Shown: positions 24,944 through 35,018 of the stretch, one piece after another
How the letters are laid out: every line of letters starts with the position of its first letter
Numbering within the stretch: the stretch's first letter is position 1
DNA from: Styela clava
Lineage: Eukaryota; Chordata; Ascidiacea; Stolidobranchia; Styelidae
Direction: 5' to 3'
DNA: 64,000 nt
Assembly: GCF_964204865.1 (NCBI RefSeq)
Contig: NC_135261.1
Location: 6,448,001 to 6,512,000, forward strand
Translations under genes and position numbers: made by a program
The notes under the pieces: generated by a model
Databases searched by the model: none
The model's input: only the letters and a program-made list of their open reading frames with translations
Told to the model about the DNA's origin: nothing

Positions 24944-26226
24944 TCTCTTTTTTTTCTTCATTTTTAAATGATTGCAACAATAATCAGAAAATTTTATTCT
25001 GTAGTCTATCCGCAACTCAGGCTAAAGGCCAAGCCCTCAAAAATCATATAGGCCTAATTATTTTTCAATTTCTTTTAAAATCATGTTCCAGAATTTAACC
25101 GGTTCAAATGTTTCTTCATAAAATTTTTCTAATTATATTCCTCCGTTATCCTTGTTCCGACCATTCCTGTTTGAAAGGATAAATATACATATATATATAT
25201 ATAAAAATTTGAAAAACTGTATGATTTTAACCCTAAAAATGAAAGGTGAAACACTTTTTTGAATTAATTTATCTATTTTACCCCAATAATGCTTGTAAAG
25301 GACACATATTAAATAATAGACATATTACTATATCCGAGCAACAGTGAATCTAAGAATTATATATACTCTTTATTATTTAAAGAAGGCTTTCATTGTATAC
25401 CTGTTTTTTTTAAATGGAATGTTATTTATATTTATCAGTAATCTTATGCAGTGATAAATGTGAAGAACGAAACTTCTACACCAGGACAATGATAGTCAAG
25501 TATAGTCGTGTGAATAGTTTCGACTTTCAAAGCCAGACAGATTGGGCAACAGAACTGAACTAGCTAATAAAATGTTTCTCAAATAATTCGAGTGTAAACA
25601 TCTCAATACCGAATTTCGTTAATTAGAATCATGTTTAACATTCGTGCATCATCATTGCATATATACAATCATATCATTGACGCCAAGCAGTGACATATTA
25701 AATGGTTTAAACTAATGTTTGAAAGATGTTGTGCGGATTACAGCATTTATTTCCATACTAATAATATTTTTGGAGTAACATTTGGGTTTCATCTGAGGCT
25801 TTGCTCTTTCCCGACCTTTATTACCATGGAATTGTCTTACGAGTATTTGGCAACCTATTTACTAACTTACAAAAAAGCGTGGAGGTAGCTCACGTGAGAT
25901 GAACGATAGTGCGGCTTTTAAGGCGCCTAATGTGTGGGCCAAGTAACCTCATGCTTTATTGCTTACACTCAAAACCAGTATCGGTTTTGCTATTATTAAA
26001 GACCTTTGCGCCTTATAGACCGATAAGCCTTATGTATGAAAAAAGATCAATCAAAGCCATTAATTGACAGTGCGCCTCGTATTACAGTTCGTCTTATGGT
26101 CCGTGCTGTAATACGGTACCATAATCCTATTCTCATTGTATCACGATTGTCGAAAACGACGGTATAAGGAAAAGATGGTTTTTAAGTTGATTACAGTGTG
26201 TATTGAAGTGTATGATTACACTAGTG
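24944..26226. other. Spacer 3' of lectin E, no gene seen
   Basis: Bases 24944-25320 are the 3' flank type shared with B, D and G. Bases 25540-25700 and 26050-26215 match, inverted, segments at 16560-16700 and 1350-1510. A short AT repeat lies near 25185-25205. Confidence 0.5.
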
Positions 26227-27517
26227 CAGGGGTTCCCAAACTTTTTTAACTTGCGGGACACTAACAACAAAGTTAAAATATCGCGGCACAGTTATTACAA
26301 ATCAGTTTTAATAAATCCTTTATACGTAAATATTATGCGTTTCGACAGTAAATAAAATTAAAAAAAGATTTCGTGGGTCAATTGTATAAAAATTCTTTAT
26401 CGTTTTTAGCCTTTTATTTCTGTCAGCGCATGAAATTAATATTTGCAAAATCATGAAAATGCAAATGGAAAAAATATTTTGTTGTACTATATATATATAT
26501 ATATATTGCAAGGGTGGCCAACGCATTGTTCGGGATCGACCGATCGCCACGTCTCGAGTATTCGATCGTGTCTGATGTTGAGTGAATTTGCCAAAATTTG
26601 AGATTATTCATTATTCGCTGTTTAGATAATACATGAATACTTTTCAAGGTTTTCTGAGGAATTGAAAACACTTGCGACTAAAAATTAGACAAGCCCTAGA
26701 ACTCTATTGTATGATTTGAATAAATCTAAATTGAATGATAAAAAATTTACTCGGGGTACAATCACAAAATCAAATTAACAAATTGAATGGAATATAAAAA
26801 ATGCAAATTTTTGTGGCAATTTCATTGAGCCGAGCTTATTGGCAGTGGTGGAATTTTTGTATGCGTGTGCGGTGCGGTTATCTGCGTATTCAGTATTCAT
26901 TCATTTTTATTGTGACCTTATGAACGATCAGTCGATCGCGAGCTATTTTGAAGATTTTAGTCAATCGCGGTTGGAAGCAGGTTGGCCACCCCTGATATAT
27001 TGTATTGCATATGTTTCCCTGATATATTGACAGAAAATTTGCATGGCAAAATTTGTGGAAAATTTAACAACTGTAAATATTCTTAAAAAGGCTCATCAGT
27101 TTCTTAACTACTGAAAGTTTGAAGAAGATTGTCTAGTTAAAGTCAAGTGACTTTGCTTTGGGCGAACTTGCATTAATTGTTGAATTGGGGTCGAAAACGT
27201 ATAACGCCTTATATAATGGAAAAATTGGGGCATATTACATCCTCTGGCGGTGGACAGAATAATAAATCTTTATACATGGTGACCAAAGAAAACGGAATCC
27301 ATACAATATGTTCCAAATGGACTGGATTCTGTTTTTTGGTCATCCTATATATATGTGGTACCAAACTACACCCGTTGATGATTGCAATGTAATGAAGTTC
27401 ATGTTGCAGTGTTGAATATTGGGAAAACATCTCAGGAATTTCGTGAAAATTCGCGGCACACTTTCAGGACCTTGGCGGCACACTAATGTTTCGCGCCACA
27501 CAGTTTGAGAAACCCTG
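26227..27517. mobile_element. hAT-type element, 1.29 kb, with another hAT inside
   Basis: Starts CAGGGGTTCCCAAACTTTTTT and ends with the inverse-type AGTTTGAGAAACCCTG; the subterminal GCGGCACA motif occurs at both ends. Target duplication CACTAGTG (26219-26226) and CACCAGTG (27518-27525), 7 of 8 matching. It is interrupted by the element at 26509-26994. No transposase frame recognised. Confidence 0.8.
26509..26994. mobile_element. 486-bp hAT-type element nested in 26227-27517
   Basis: Starts CAAGGGTGGCCAACG; the end, inverted, is CAGGGGTGGCCAACC. Perfect 8-bp duplication ATATATTG at 26501-26508 and 26995-27002, at the edge of a TA repeat. Same end sequence as the element that breaks gene J (62239-62848). 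Confidence 0.88.
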
Positions 27518-27525
27518 CACCAGTG

Positions 27526-27961
27526 TTTTTATAAACACGAAATGGTCAGTATATTCGAAATGGAGCCAGTATATTCCGAATTGTGCGTCTAATGTATATA
27601 TCCCCTAATTGGAGACTTTCTTGAATAGATACTATTAATCGTATTATCGAGTACCACGTCTGATAGCTTGGAAATAACGATGTTCAATTATGGTTCACCT
27701 AGCTTTGGAAACTTGTGAATTGTATAAAGTTTTCAATATTATACTCAAGACACATGTCGCACAGTCGCGAATACGCGTCATCTTTGTAATTAAACCGGCA
27801 TGGGTTAACAATCGTAGAAATGTTTAAACCCACGACGATAGTATAGTGAAATATTCTTATATAAGGTTGACGGGGTGACTAAATATCATAACGAAAAGAA
27901 TCGAAATGAAGATCAATGTTTTAAACCCCACAATCAACCACAGAACAATCGGTTGTATTTG
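27526..27961. other. Spacer before the gypsy element, palindrome-core relative
   Basis: Bases about 27850-27966 match, inverted, the palindrome-core region (AAGAATCGAAATGAAGATCAATG and the following AACCACAGAACAATCG). The sequence continues after the gypsy element at 35019 (GAAAAGAATATTTTGTACT), so the retrotransposon landed in this repeat. Confidence 0.55.
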
Positions 27962-27966
27962 GTGGT

Positions 27967-28153
27967 TGTACTGTTTGATCCCCAACCAGATTGATTAAAA
28001 CAGATTTAACTTACGGATTTAACCCAGAACTCTATACTCGAAGTACACACGCTCGCAGCACACAAGATAAGACTGTATTCACTCGACCAATCAACACGGA
28101 GTTACATAATACAAAGTGACGTGTTACAGTGCACGAAATGAACAGACACTACA
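27967..28153 (-). repeat. 3' LTR of the gypsy element
   Basis: 187 bp, TG...CA when read on the + strand (TGTACTGTTTGATCC to GACACTACA). It differs from the 5' LTR at CCCAACCAG versus CCCAAACAG and CACTCGACC versus CACTTGACC. Confidence 0.93.
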
Positions 28154-28170
28154 ATCCCTTTTTTTCCCAA
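28154..28170 (-). promoter_or_regulatory. Polypurine tract of the gypsy element
   Basis: On the minus strand GGGAAAAAAAGGGAT abuts the 3' LTR directly, as expected for the plus-strand primer of reverse transcription. Confidence 0.85.
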
Positions 28171-28245
28171 AATAATCAGAAAACCCAATCAAATAAAACG
28201 ACACCTTTACAAATTTCAAAACATTGAAACAGTTTACCGACTAAA

Positions 28246-28405
28246 TCAGTTCATTACATAATCATCAAATCTAGAAGGTAATTTAGAAGTTCTTTTTGGT
28301 CTGCTAGGTAGTTGTTCAGTCAAACTCTTATCAGAGTCATTTGGCAAATTCGTATTTGGAACCTTTTCAGACTGAGCAGCATCTGACAGATCAAAATTAT
28401 CGTCA
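28246..28405 (-). pseudogene. C-terminal tail of gypsy pol, cut off from the main frame
   Basis: Encodes an acidic stretch followed by RPKRTSKLPSRFDDYVMN and a stop, typical of the extreme C-terminus of gypsy integrases. It continues the pol frame that breaks off near 31039; the 2.6 kb between is foreign. Confidence 0.7.
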
Positions 28406-29712
28406 TCACTTTCGATGCCAAGGACGTATATATACGTCATTTGGCGCCAACCGTTCCGTGCCATCAATGCAAAATGACGTATATATACGTCATTCGAAAA
28501 GGAAAAAGTTCAATAGATAGACGAAGGTCGAGTTCAGGTATTAGCCGTCTTTTTTTCTTCTCTCTCTCTCTCTTGTTGTCAAGTTGGGGGGAAAGAATGA
28601 CGTCGTCAGCCAATCGCGTCATTCAAGAAATACCGAGATGGAAGGAGGGTCTGCCATGAAGTAAATTATCAACTTATTTAGCATGGCCGAGGTACATATT
28701 AGCCGCAAATTATCATCAAAAATTTGTACGAGACCGACTGACGCCAACACACGGTTTCAACTTTTTACGGTGAAATGATTGAAAGGTGTGAGGAGAGATG
28801 ATAATATTATCAATCATGTTACGAAGATGTAGAAAAACATTACTAAACCGGGAAATAATTCGAATATTTTTATATGCATGATCGTCGTCTTATTGGCAGG
28901 ACGATGAAATGATTCAAAATGTTGGTATTTTTGAACGTTTTTTTAATTTTTTATCATTTTTGGGTAACGGATTGACGGACATCTGCAACGAAAGCAAATT
29001 TTATCGTCCTGAGAGGTGAAATGTTACATTTTGAAATAATAAAGTGAGAAATTGATATTATTCGGAACATATATTTTTCTACTTGTCAGTGAGATATGAT
29101 CCGAGATATAGTAATTTAGTGGGAAATATATTACCAATAACACAGAGCCCCTCGTATGCTTTCAGCTCATATTGAATTCCTTCCGTAGCTATTGTATAAC
29201 CATAATTATAGCAAAATATGCAATCCTACGACTTTGTGTCGGATGAACAAGTTCAATAAGCAGCCATGGCGTACTGATTACGTAGCTACGCAATAGCGAT
29301 CACGTGTCTGGCGCCACGAAGACGGGACTACGTGCAGTCGAGACGACTTGCGTAGCAAATTGCGTGAGATGACAATTTCGGAAAATCGTGTTCTTGACAG
29401 ATCAACTGACGAATTTTGATGAAGCTTCAAACCTTTTTATTATGTCAACTTAGAGACACCGGATGCGTATAATGAATATTGAAATTGCATTTGGAAATAC
29501 TTCATTTGCACGCCAATATTAGTTCAAATATCCACACAAATAAGTATTTGCTCGCTATAAATACCAGATTGAATGAAATGTTTGCCGAGGCAAGTAAAGA
29601 CTTCGAATTTCATCGTTTACTGACTGAACCCACCAAATCTGGAAGCGCCCGACGAAAACTCAGGAGCAATACTAAGATACAAACGCACCTGAAATGTATT
29701 ACGCATGTTTCG

Positions 29713-29910
29713 GTATTATCCGACACATCAGTCGTAGGTGAAAGAACTCACCTACACATGCGTATCTTGTCGGAATTGCTCTCTCATGCTATTATAACAT
29801 AAGTTGGAGATAACTTGTCTTGATCTCTCATTGCGATAAAGATTCAATTCGAACATTTTATTCAGCAATCAGAATCATTTTATTATACGAATATATCAAA
29901 TTCGAACAAA
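29713..29910. repeat. Left arm of 190-200-bp inverted repeat around piggyBac fragment
   Basis: Nearly identical, in reverse complement, to 30698-30887. It contains a small hairpin GTAGGTGAAAGAACTCACCTAC. Confidence 0.8.
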
Positions 29911-29992
29911 GAAAACAAAATCGTTTACTAGCATACAAATATATCCTTCATTCGCTATATATTGCAATAACATTAATAATGGCCAATTATTG

Positions 29993-30690
29993 TCACTCAC
30001 AAGGATAACATATTGCAAAATAAACAAAGTAGTCACATTGCATATTCATACAACTGTAACACATATGTATCTCTATGACCTCGTCACCATTACAATACGT
30101 CGAAAGTATTGAAATCGGCCTCTTATCTTGCCATAGTAGTGCGAGTAATTGTCCTTTTCGTAGTGAGATGATTTCCCCTTTCTTTAGTTTTGTTTTTATT
30201 TCTGCTGGAAGTCCCTTCCGGTTTGCCATGACTGTTCCCGTTATCGATGTTTTCCTTCGCTGCAATTCCTCGGCTAATGCGACAGAGTTATAGAGTCTAA
30301 ATTAAAAATGAATATTATTAAAAATTGGTTGTGATAAAACAGTTTATGCAATTGATTGATATATCCGACAATGATTCGTTATCTAAAATAGAACGCAGTA
30401 TGGTGCCGAGACGTAAATTATCTAATTTGTCTTATCAATACCGAATAATCAACATACCTATCAACAAATACGTGATATCCTCTATCCAGATGACTTTCCA
30501 TTAGTTGCAAAACTAAATTCGAAGTTTTTGTGACGCCGGGTGGAAGTTGTTCCAAGTTTGGATTACCATAATCTATTTTTACATTGAAAATGTATCCAGT
30601 TGTTGAATCAGCAATCGATCTAGCAATGATGCCCCATTTAACCGGTTTGTTTGGCATATATCTTCTGAATGAAACTCTTCCTTTATATTC
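29993..30690 (-). pseudogene. piggyBac-like transposase, internal fragment with one intron
   Basis: Reading on the minus strand from about 30690: a segment with KGRVSFRRYMPNKPVKWG, ADSTTGY and HVFVD, the last containing a catalytic-type Asp in the usual context, then a GTATGT...TTTAG intron of about 160 bp, then RLYNSVALAEELQ and TGTVMANRKGLP, KLKKGE and LALLWQDKRPISILST. These blocks occur in this order in the middle of piggyBac transposases of about 600 residues. Only about 190 residues remain; N- and C-terminal thirds are absent. The flanking inverted repeat starts right at the 5' break. Splicing of the intron joins VD and RLYNS in frame. Confidence 0.8.
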
Positions 30691-30697
30691 CTTTATT

Positions 30698-30887
30698 GTT
30701 CAAATTTGATATTTTCGTATAATAAAATGATTCTGATTGCTGAATAAAATGTTCGAATTGAATCTTTATCGCAATGAGAGATCAAGACAAGTTATCATCA
30801 ACTTATGTTATAATAGCATGAGAGAGCAATTCCGACAAGATACGCGTGTGTAGGTGAGTTCTTTCACCTACGAATGAAGTGTCGGAA
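30698..30887. repeat. Right arm of inverted repeat around piggyBac fragment
   Basis: Reverse complement of 29713-29910 with a few differences. Confidence 0.8.
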
Positions 30888-31038
30888 TGAACGATAACTG
30901 ATGACACCGCTGGGTTCGCCCCTTTCCCGATGAATCAAAAACTAAATACGAGAGAGAATGAAGAGGAGAGAACTCTCTCGTTTTCACCTTGGCACGGAAC
31001 GGTAAAATTGAAAAAACTGATCTTGGCATCGAAAGTGA

Positions 31039-32339
31039 TAAACAATAGGTGTACGTTCATGAAACTTTTTAACATGAGTTACGTTTTTCTTGTATTTCAC
31101 CCCTTCAGGTGATTCTACAATTAAACTATTGCCTGTTTTATTTTTAACTGTAAAAGGTTCAGGCTTAAAATTTGGAGACAATTTGTTTTCAGTCTCTTGC
31201 TTTACTAACACTTGATCTCCTTCTTCAATATCATTTTCACAAGCTCTTCGCCTTTGATCAGCATATATCTTCCCCTTTCCTTTCATCTCAGAGTCATGAT
31301 CTCTGATACCTTGATCATCTAATGAATATTGTTGAATTGCAGGAAGTTTGGTTCGAAGTTTGCGTTTGAACATCAACTCTGCTGGAGATGCACCAGTTGT
31401 TGCATGTACTGAGCTTCTATACATCAATAGATAGGTATTTAAACTTTTCTTCCAGTTCTTGCCTTCAGCTTTTGCAATTTTCAATCTCTTCAATAGTGAT
31501 CTGTTTTGCCTTTCTATTTCCCCATTTGCAGCAGGATAATATGGTGTTGTCTTCCTGTGCTGGATTCCATTTTCCTTCAGGTATTCAGTTAGTTCATTGC
31601 TTGTTAAATTAGGAGCATTATCAGTAGTTATGCTATAAGGATAACCATGTCTAGAAAACATATCTTGTAGACTTTCGATTATTTTCTCAGATGTTGTAGA
31701 TTTCAAAATTGATATTTCATAATAACGGCTGTAATAATCAACAACAACAAATATACTTTCTCCAGATGGTAAAGGACCTAGTATATCTGCAGCAACATCT
31801 ACCCATGGACCATTTGGTAATTCAGTTCTCAACATCGGTTCGGGACGTTCAGATTGACCGGTCATTTGACATCCATAACATGATTTACAATATTTCTCAG
31901 CATCATTGTCTATTCCTGGCCACCAAACTTTTGTTCTTAGATTTTGTTTCATAGCGACTATTCCAGGATGTCCTTCGTGACAAATCGCTAAAACTCTATT
32001 TCGCAGTGTTGTAGGAATTACAATTCTAGTTCCTCTCAAGAGTAATTTTCCAATAACACTCAACTCTTGTTGTACTCTCAAGTAGTTTGTCAATTTTCCT
32101 TTCGGCCAGTTTTCGTTTTGCAAACATTCTCTTACTGAAGTCAATTCATTATCTTGGAATGATGCTCTTTCAATATCTCTGGTTGTCAATGCTCTTGGTG
32201 TTGCATGAATGGCAATGAATTTAACATATTCTTCAGTTTCATCTGACAATTTCTCGTTTCGTTCACCATTACTTTGGACTAGTCGAGACAATGTATCAGC
32301 AATATTTTTATGACCTGGTATATGCTTAACCTTATACAT
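31039..32339 (-). CDS. Gypsy pol, integrase part (downstream of an in-frame stop)
   Basis: In the same frame as the upstream gag-pol frame and separated from it by a single TAA (32340-32342). It starts MYKVKHIPGHKNIADTLSR, the end of the RNase H/linker region. An HHCC zinc domain follows (HEGHPG with CKSCYGC), then the integrase core with D, D and E in WVDVAADILGP, TTDNAPN and NGEIERQNRS, and a chromodomain-free C-terminal region with VKYKKNVTHVKKF. The open frame runs on to 30984 only by reading into the insert. The enzyme joins retrotransposon cDNA to host DNA. Confidence 0.9.
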
Positions 32340-34733
32340 TTAAGGCATCATCCGTAGAACCCATCTCTCGATTCTCGCACTTGGTTTTGATTTGGTAGAA
32401 TAGATGAATTCAAGCGGTTTATGGTCAGTCAACAGTTCAAACTCGATACCATAAAGATACACATGAAATCTTTCGCATGCCCAAACTATTGCCAATGCTT
32501 CTTTCTCAGTCTGGGAATACCTTCTTTCCACATCAGTTAAACTTCGGCTTGCAAAGCAAATGACTCGTTTTTCGCCTTTTTGCTCTTGCACCAACACACT
32601 TCCAAGTCCTACTGGACTGGCGTCAGTTATAACTTGTGTTTTAGCATTTTTATCATAATATCCCAAAATGCTTGCATTTGACAGTCTTTGCTTTAATGTT
32701 TCGAACGAGAGTTTTTGTGCTCGACCCCATCTGAACTTTTCTCCTTTTCGTGTCAGCTTTCTCAATGGTTCCGACAACGTTGCGAGGTCGGAAATATATC
32801 GTGCACAAAATTGAGCTAAACCAAGAAAACTTCGTATTTCGCTAGCATTTTCAGGTTCTCTTGCGTTTTTGATAGCTTCGACTTTCGCTTTATCAGGACA
32901 AATTCCTTTGCTTGTTACAACGTGTCCCATAAATTCAATTCTGGGCATTCGGAAATGACATTTTTCTTTATTCAATGTGAGATTCAAATTTTGGATACGC
33001 ATTAGAAGCTTTTCCAATTTTTTATCATGATCGGTTTCATTTACCCCATGAACAACTATATCATCGAGAATATTTTGGACTCCATCAAGTCCTTGTAATG
33101 AGTGTTGCAATATTCTCTGGTACTGTTCCGGAGCAGAACTGATACCGAATAAAAGACGTTTATATCTGTATAACCCTTTATGAGTGGCAAACGTAGTTAT
33201 ACCTCTCGAGTTAGGATGCAATTCAATTTGATGGTAAGCCCATTTAATGTCCAATTTCGAAAACAGTTTACTTTCCCCAAAGTCTTGTAATATTTCATCC
33301 ACAGTAGGTATCGGATGCCTCTCTCGTATGATAGCACGGTTAGCTAATCGCATATCAATACATAAACGAATATCTTTGCCATTCCGTTTCGGAGATATCA
33401 CTGCCGGAGAAACCCAGGGAGTCGGACCATCTATTTTTTCAATAATATCCAAATTTTCTAGCTCATCGAGCTTGGCACTCACTTGGTCTCTCAAATTGTA
33501 GGGAATTCTACGGAACGGTTGGGCAATAGGTTTAACACTTTCATCGATAGGTAATTGCAATTGAAACCCTTTAAGTTTACCAAAACCTTCAAAACATTTA
33601 GAATATTTCCGCAAAATTTTAGACTTCTGACTAACAGAATTAACATCAGGACCAAGACCCAAATTTATAGATGCTTGTTTGAATTCAATAAAATCAACGG
33701 CTCCATTCTCAACCGAAACATGAGCTTGAAACACACCAGCTACATCTAATGGATAATCACTACCATAAGCAAAAAGATTTTTAGTAATTCGTCTCTGGTT
33801 AGAGCATTTTACATGGTTTTGTTTCAAATATTCCCAGGATTTACGATCAATAATATTACAACTGGCACCAGAATCAATTATCATTGGTAAATCTACACCC
33901 CCAATAGTAACTACTATTTTATCAGAATCAAATTTCGAAAAATTATACACATGAAAAGTAAAATTATCCTCAATTTTATTTAAATTCTTGCGGCCTGATT
34001 GAAGTTTCGATTTGCAACATCTAGCAAAATGGCCAATTTTCTTGCACTTTCTGCATTCTTTTGCTCGTGCTGGACATATTAAATCTCTGGCAAGATGTCC
34101 CACATTACCACATCTAAAACATGTCAGTTTTTCTTTTCTATTGGTAGAAAATGTATTTTGTACAGTCTTACTTTTCTTTCCTCCTCGTAGAAAATGAATG
34201 GTCTCATCATGATGAATTACTTTTGCTTGCGACTCTGCAGCTTCCCATGACCTTGATTTCTCTTGTAATTGTTTTAGAGTTAGTTTTCCACCTTTTCCAA
34301 GCAGAATTCGTCGTAACTCTTGGCTGAAACATTTTTCAATAACCTGGTCTCGAATCAAGTTTTCTATTTCCCCTTCGAATTCACAAGTTTCAGCTTTTTG
34401 CCGTAATCTGGTTACATATTGATCGATTGTTTCACCTTCATCCTGTGACATCTGTCTGAAAACATGCCTTTCAAACACAACATTCGTCTGAGGTATGAAA
34501 TATTCGTTCAGTTTTTCCACAGCTTCATTATAGTTGTCACCAGTATTTGTTAAAGTTTCGTGGAACAAAAGTGCAGCACGTTTTTGCGCTGGATTTGTTA
34601 TCGCTTTACTCGCAATGAAATACTCGAAAGATCTCTTCCAACTCCGCCATCTTGAACCGACATTTGTAGGGTCGCCATTGCAGTCAAATATTGGTAAAGT
34701 ATATTCTCTATTTTCATGGTTTGTATATGCCAT
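32340..34733 (-). CDS. Gypsy gag-protease-RT-RNase H polyprotein (797 codons)
   Basis: Starts MAYTNHENREYTLP just inside the leader. Gag-type region to about residue 200; two zinc knuckles near 205-245, the second a regular CX2CX4HX4C and the first with two extra residues before the last Cys. Aspartic protease with DSGASCNIID near 290. Reverse transcriptase with LCIDMR, FSKLDIKWAYHQI and the active-site box ILDD (Tyr of YxDD replaced by Ile, as in several K02A2.6-like elements). RNase H with TDASPVGLG and TDHKPLEFI. It ends at LRMMP followed by TAA where paralogous elements continue, so the stop is a point change inside pol and not the natural end. Confidence 0.93.
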   Translation of the reverse strand: MAYTNHENREYTLPIFDCNGDPTNVGSRWRSWKRSFEYFIASKAITNPAQKRAALLFHETLTNTGDNYNEAVEKLNEYFIPQTNVVFERHVFRQMSQDEGETIDQYVTRLRQKAETCEFEGEIENLIRDQVIEKCFSQELRRILLGKGGKLTLKQLQEKSRSWEAAESQAKVIHHDETIHFLRGGKKSKTVQNTFSTNRKEKLTCFRCGNVGHLARDLICPARAKECRKCKKIGHFARCCKSKLQSGRKNLNKIEDNFTFHVYNFSKFDSDKIVVTIGGVDLPMIIDSGASCNIIDRKSWEYLKQNHVKCSNQRRITKNLFAYGSDYPLDVAGVFQAHVSVENGAVDFIEFKQASINLGLGPDVNSVSQKSKILRKYSKCFEGFGKLKGFQLQLPIDESVKPIAQPFRRIPYNLRDQVSAKLDELENLDIIEKIDGPTPWVSPAVISPKRNGKDIRLCIDMRLANRAIIRERHPIPTVDEILQDFGESKLFSKLDIKWAYHQIELHPNSRGITTFATHKGLYRYKRLLFGISSAPEQYQRILQHSLQGLDGVQNILDDIVVHGVNETDHDKKLEKLLMRIQNLNLTLNKEKCHFRMPRIEFMGHVVTSKGICPDKAKVEAIKNAREPENASEIRSFLGLAQFCARYISDLATLSEPLRKLTRKGEKFRWGRAQKLSFETLKQRLSNASILGYYDKNAKTQVITDASPVGLGSVLVQEQKGEKRVICFASRSLTDVERRYSQTEKEALAIVWACERFHVYLYGIEFELLTDHKPLEFIYSTKSKPSARIERWVLRMMP

Positions 34734-34780
34734 TTCTTGAAAATATTCATATATACGTGTTCTACACGCTGTCCTTTATT

Positions 34781-34826
34781 ATCCTCGTCGCACGCGTGGG
34801 TTCGAATCCCATCCTTATCGCCAAAT
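34781..34826 (-). promoter_or_regulatory. Primer binding site of the gypsy element (tRNA-Ser-like)
   Basis: Immediately inside the 5' LTR, the + strand reads GCGTGGGTTCGAATCCCATC then CTTATCGCCA (34795-34824), which looks like the T-arm, acceptor and CCA of a tRNA-Ser(GCU). The match to a tRNA extends far beyond the usual 12-18 bases and includes the T-arm. Confidence 0.75.
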
Positions 34827-35013
34827 TGTACTGTTTGATCCCCAAACAGATTGATTAAAACAGATTTAACTTACGGATTTAACCCAGAACTCTATACTCG
34901 AAGTACACACGCTCGCAGCACACAAGATAAGACTGTATTCACTTGACCAATCAACACGGAGTTACATAATACAAAGTGACGTGTTACAGTGCACGAAATG
35001 AACAGACACTACA
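34827..35013 (-). repeat. 5' LTR of the gypsy element
   Basis: 187 bp, pair of 27967-28153; followed by the target duplication GTGGT. Confidence 0.93.
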
Positions 35014-35018
35014 GTGGT

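Larger units (their letters stand above)
28406..31038. mobile_element. Insert in gypsy pol, flanked by inverted repeats; piggyBac-like
   Basis: TCACTTTCGATGCCAAG (28406-28422) and CCGTTCCGTGCC (28451-28462) recur inverted and in mirrored order at 31022-31038 and 30991-31002. The left end carries two copies of the palindrome GACGTATATATACGTC (28423-28438, 28476-28491). Inside is part of a piggyBac-like transposase (about 29993-30690) flanked by a second pair of inverted repeats. No TTAA duplication is visible at the edges, so the exact boundaries and the number of events are unsure. Confidence 0.6.
27967..35013 (-). mobile_element. Gypsy (Ty3-type) LTR retrotransposon, 7.05 kb, with internal insertion
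   Basis: Two 187-bp LTRs (27967-28153 and 34827-35013) differ at about two positions. A perfect 5-bp target duplication GTGGT flanks the element (27962-27966 and 35014-35018). Order on the minus strand: 5' LTR, primer site, gag, zinc knuckles, protease, reverse transcriptase, RNase H, integrase, then a 2.6-kb insert holding piggyBac-like sequence, the short C-terminal pol tail, polypurine tract and 3' LTR. No env-like frame is seen. The near-identical LTRs indicate recent insertion, but the in-frame stop and the insert mean this copy is defective. Confidence 0.93.

Noticed and set aside
27177-27430. Overlapping 70-codon frames on both strands within 26227-27517
   Set aside because: They lie inside a non-autonomous hAT-type element and resemble no transposase.
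28154-30983. An env gene between pol and the 3' LTR of the gypsy element
   Set aside because: The extra space is a piggyBac-like insert; no signal peptide, fusion peptide or membrane segment frame is seen.
34781-34826. A tRNA gene at the gypsy leader
   Set aside because: Only the 3' half of a tRNA is present, directly inside the LTR, so it is the primer binding site.
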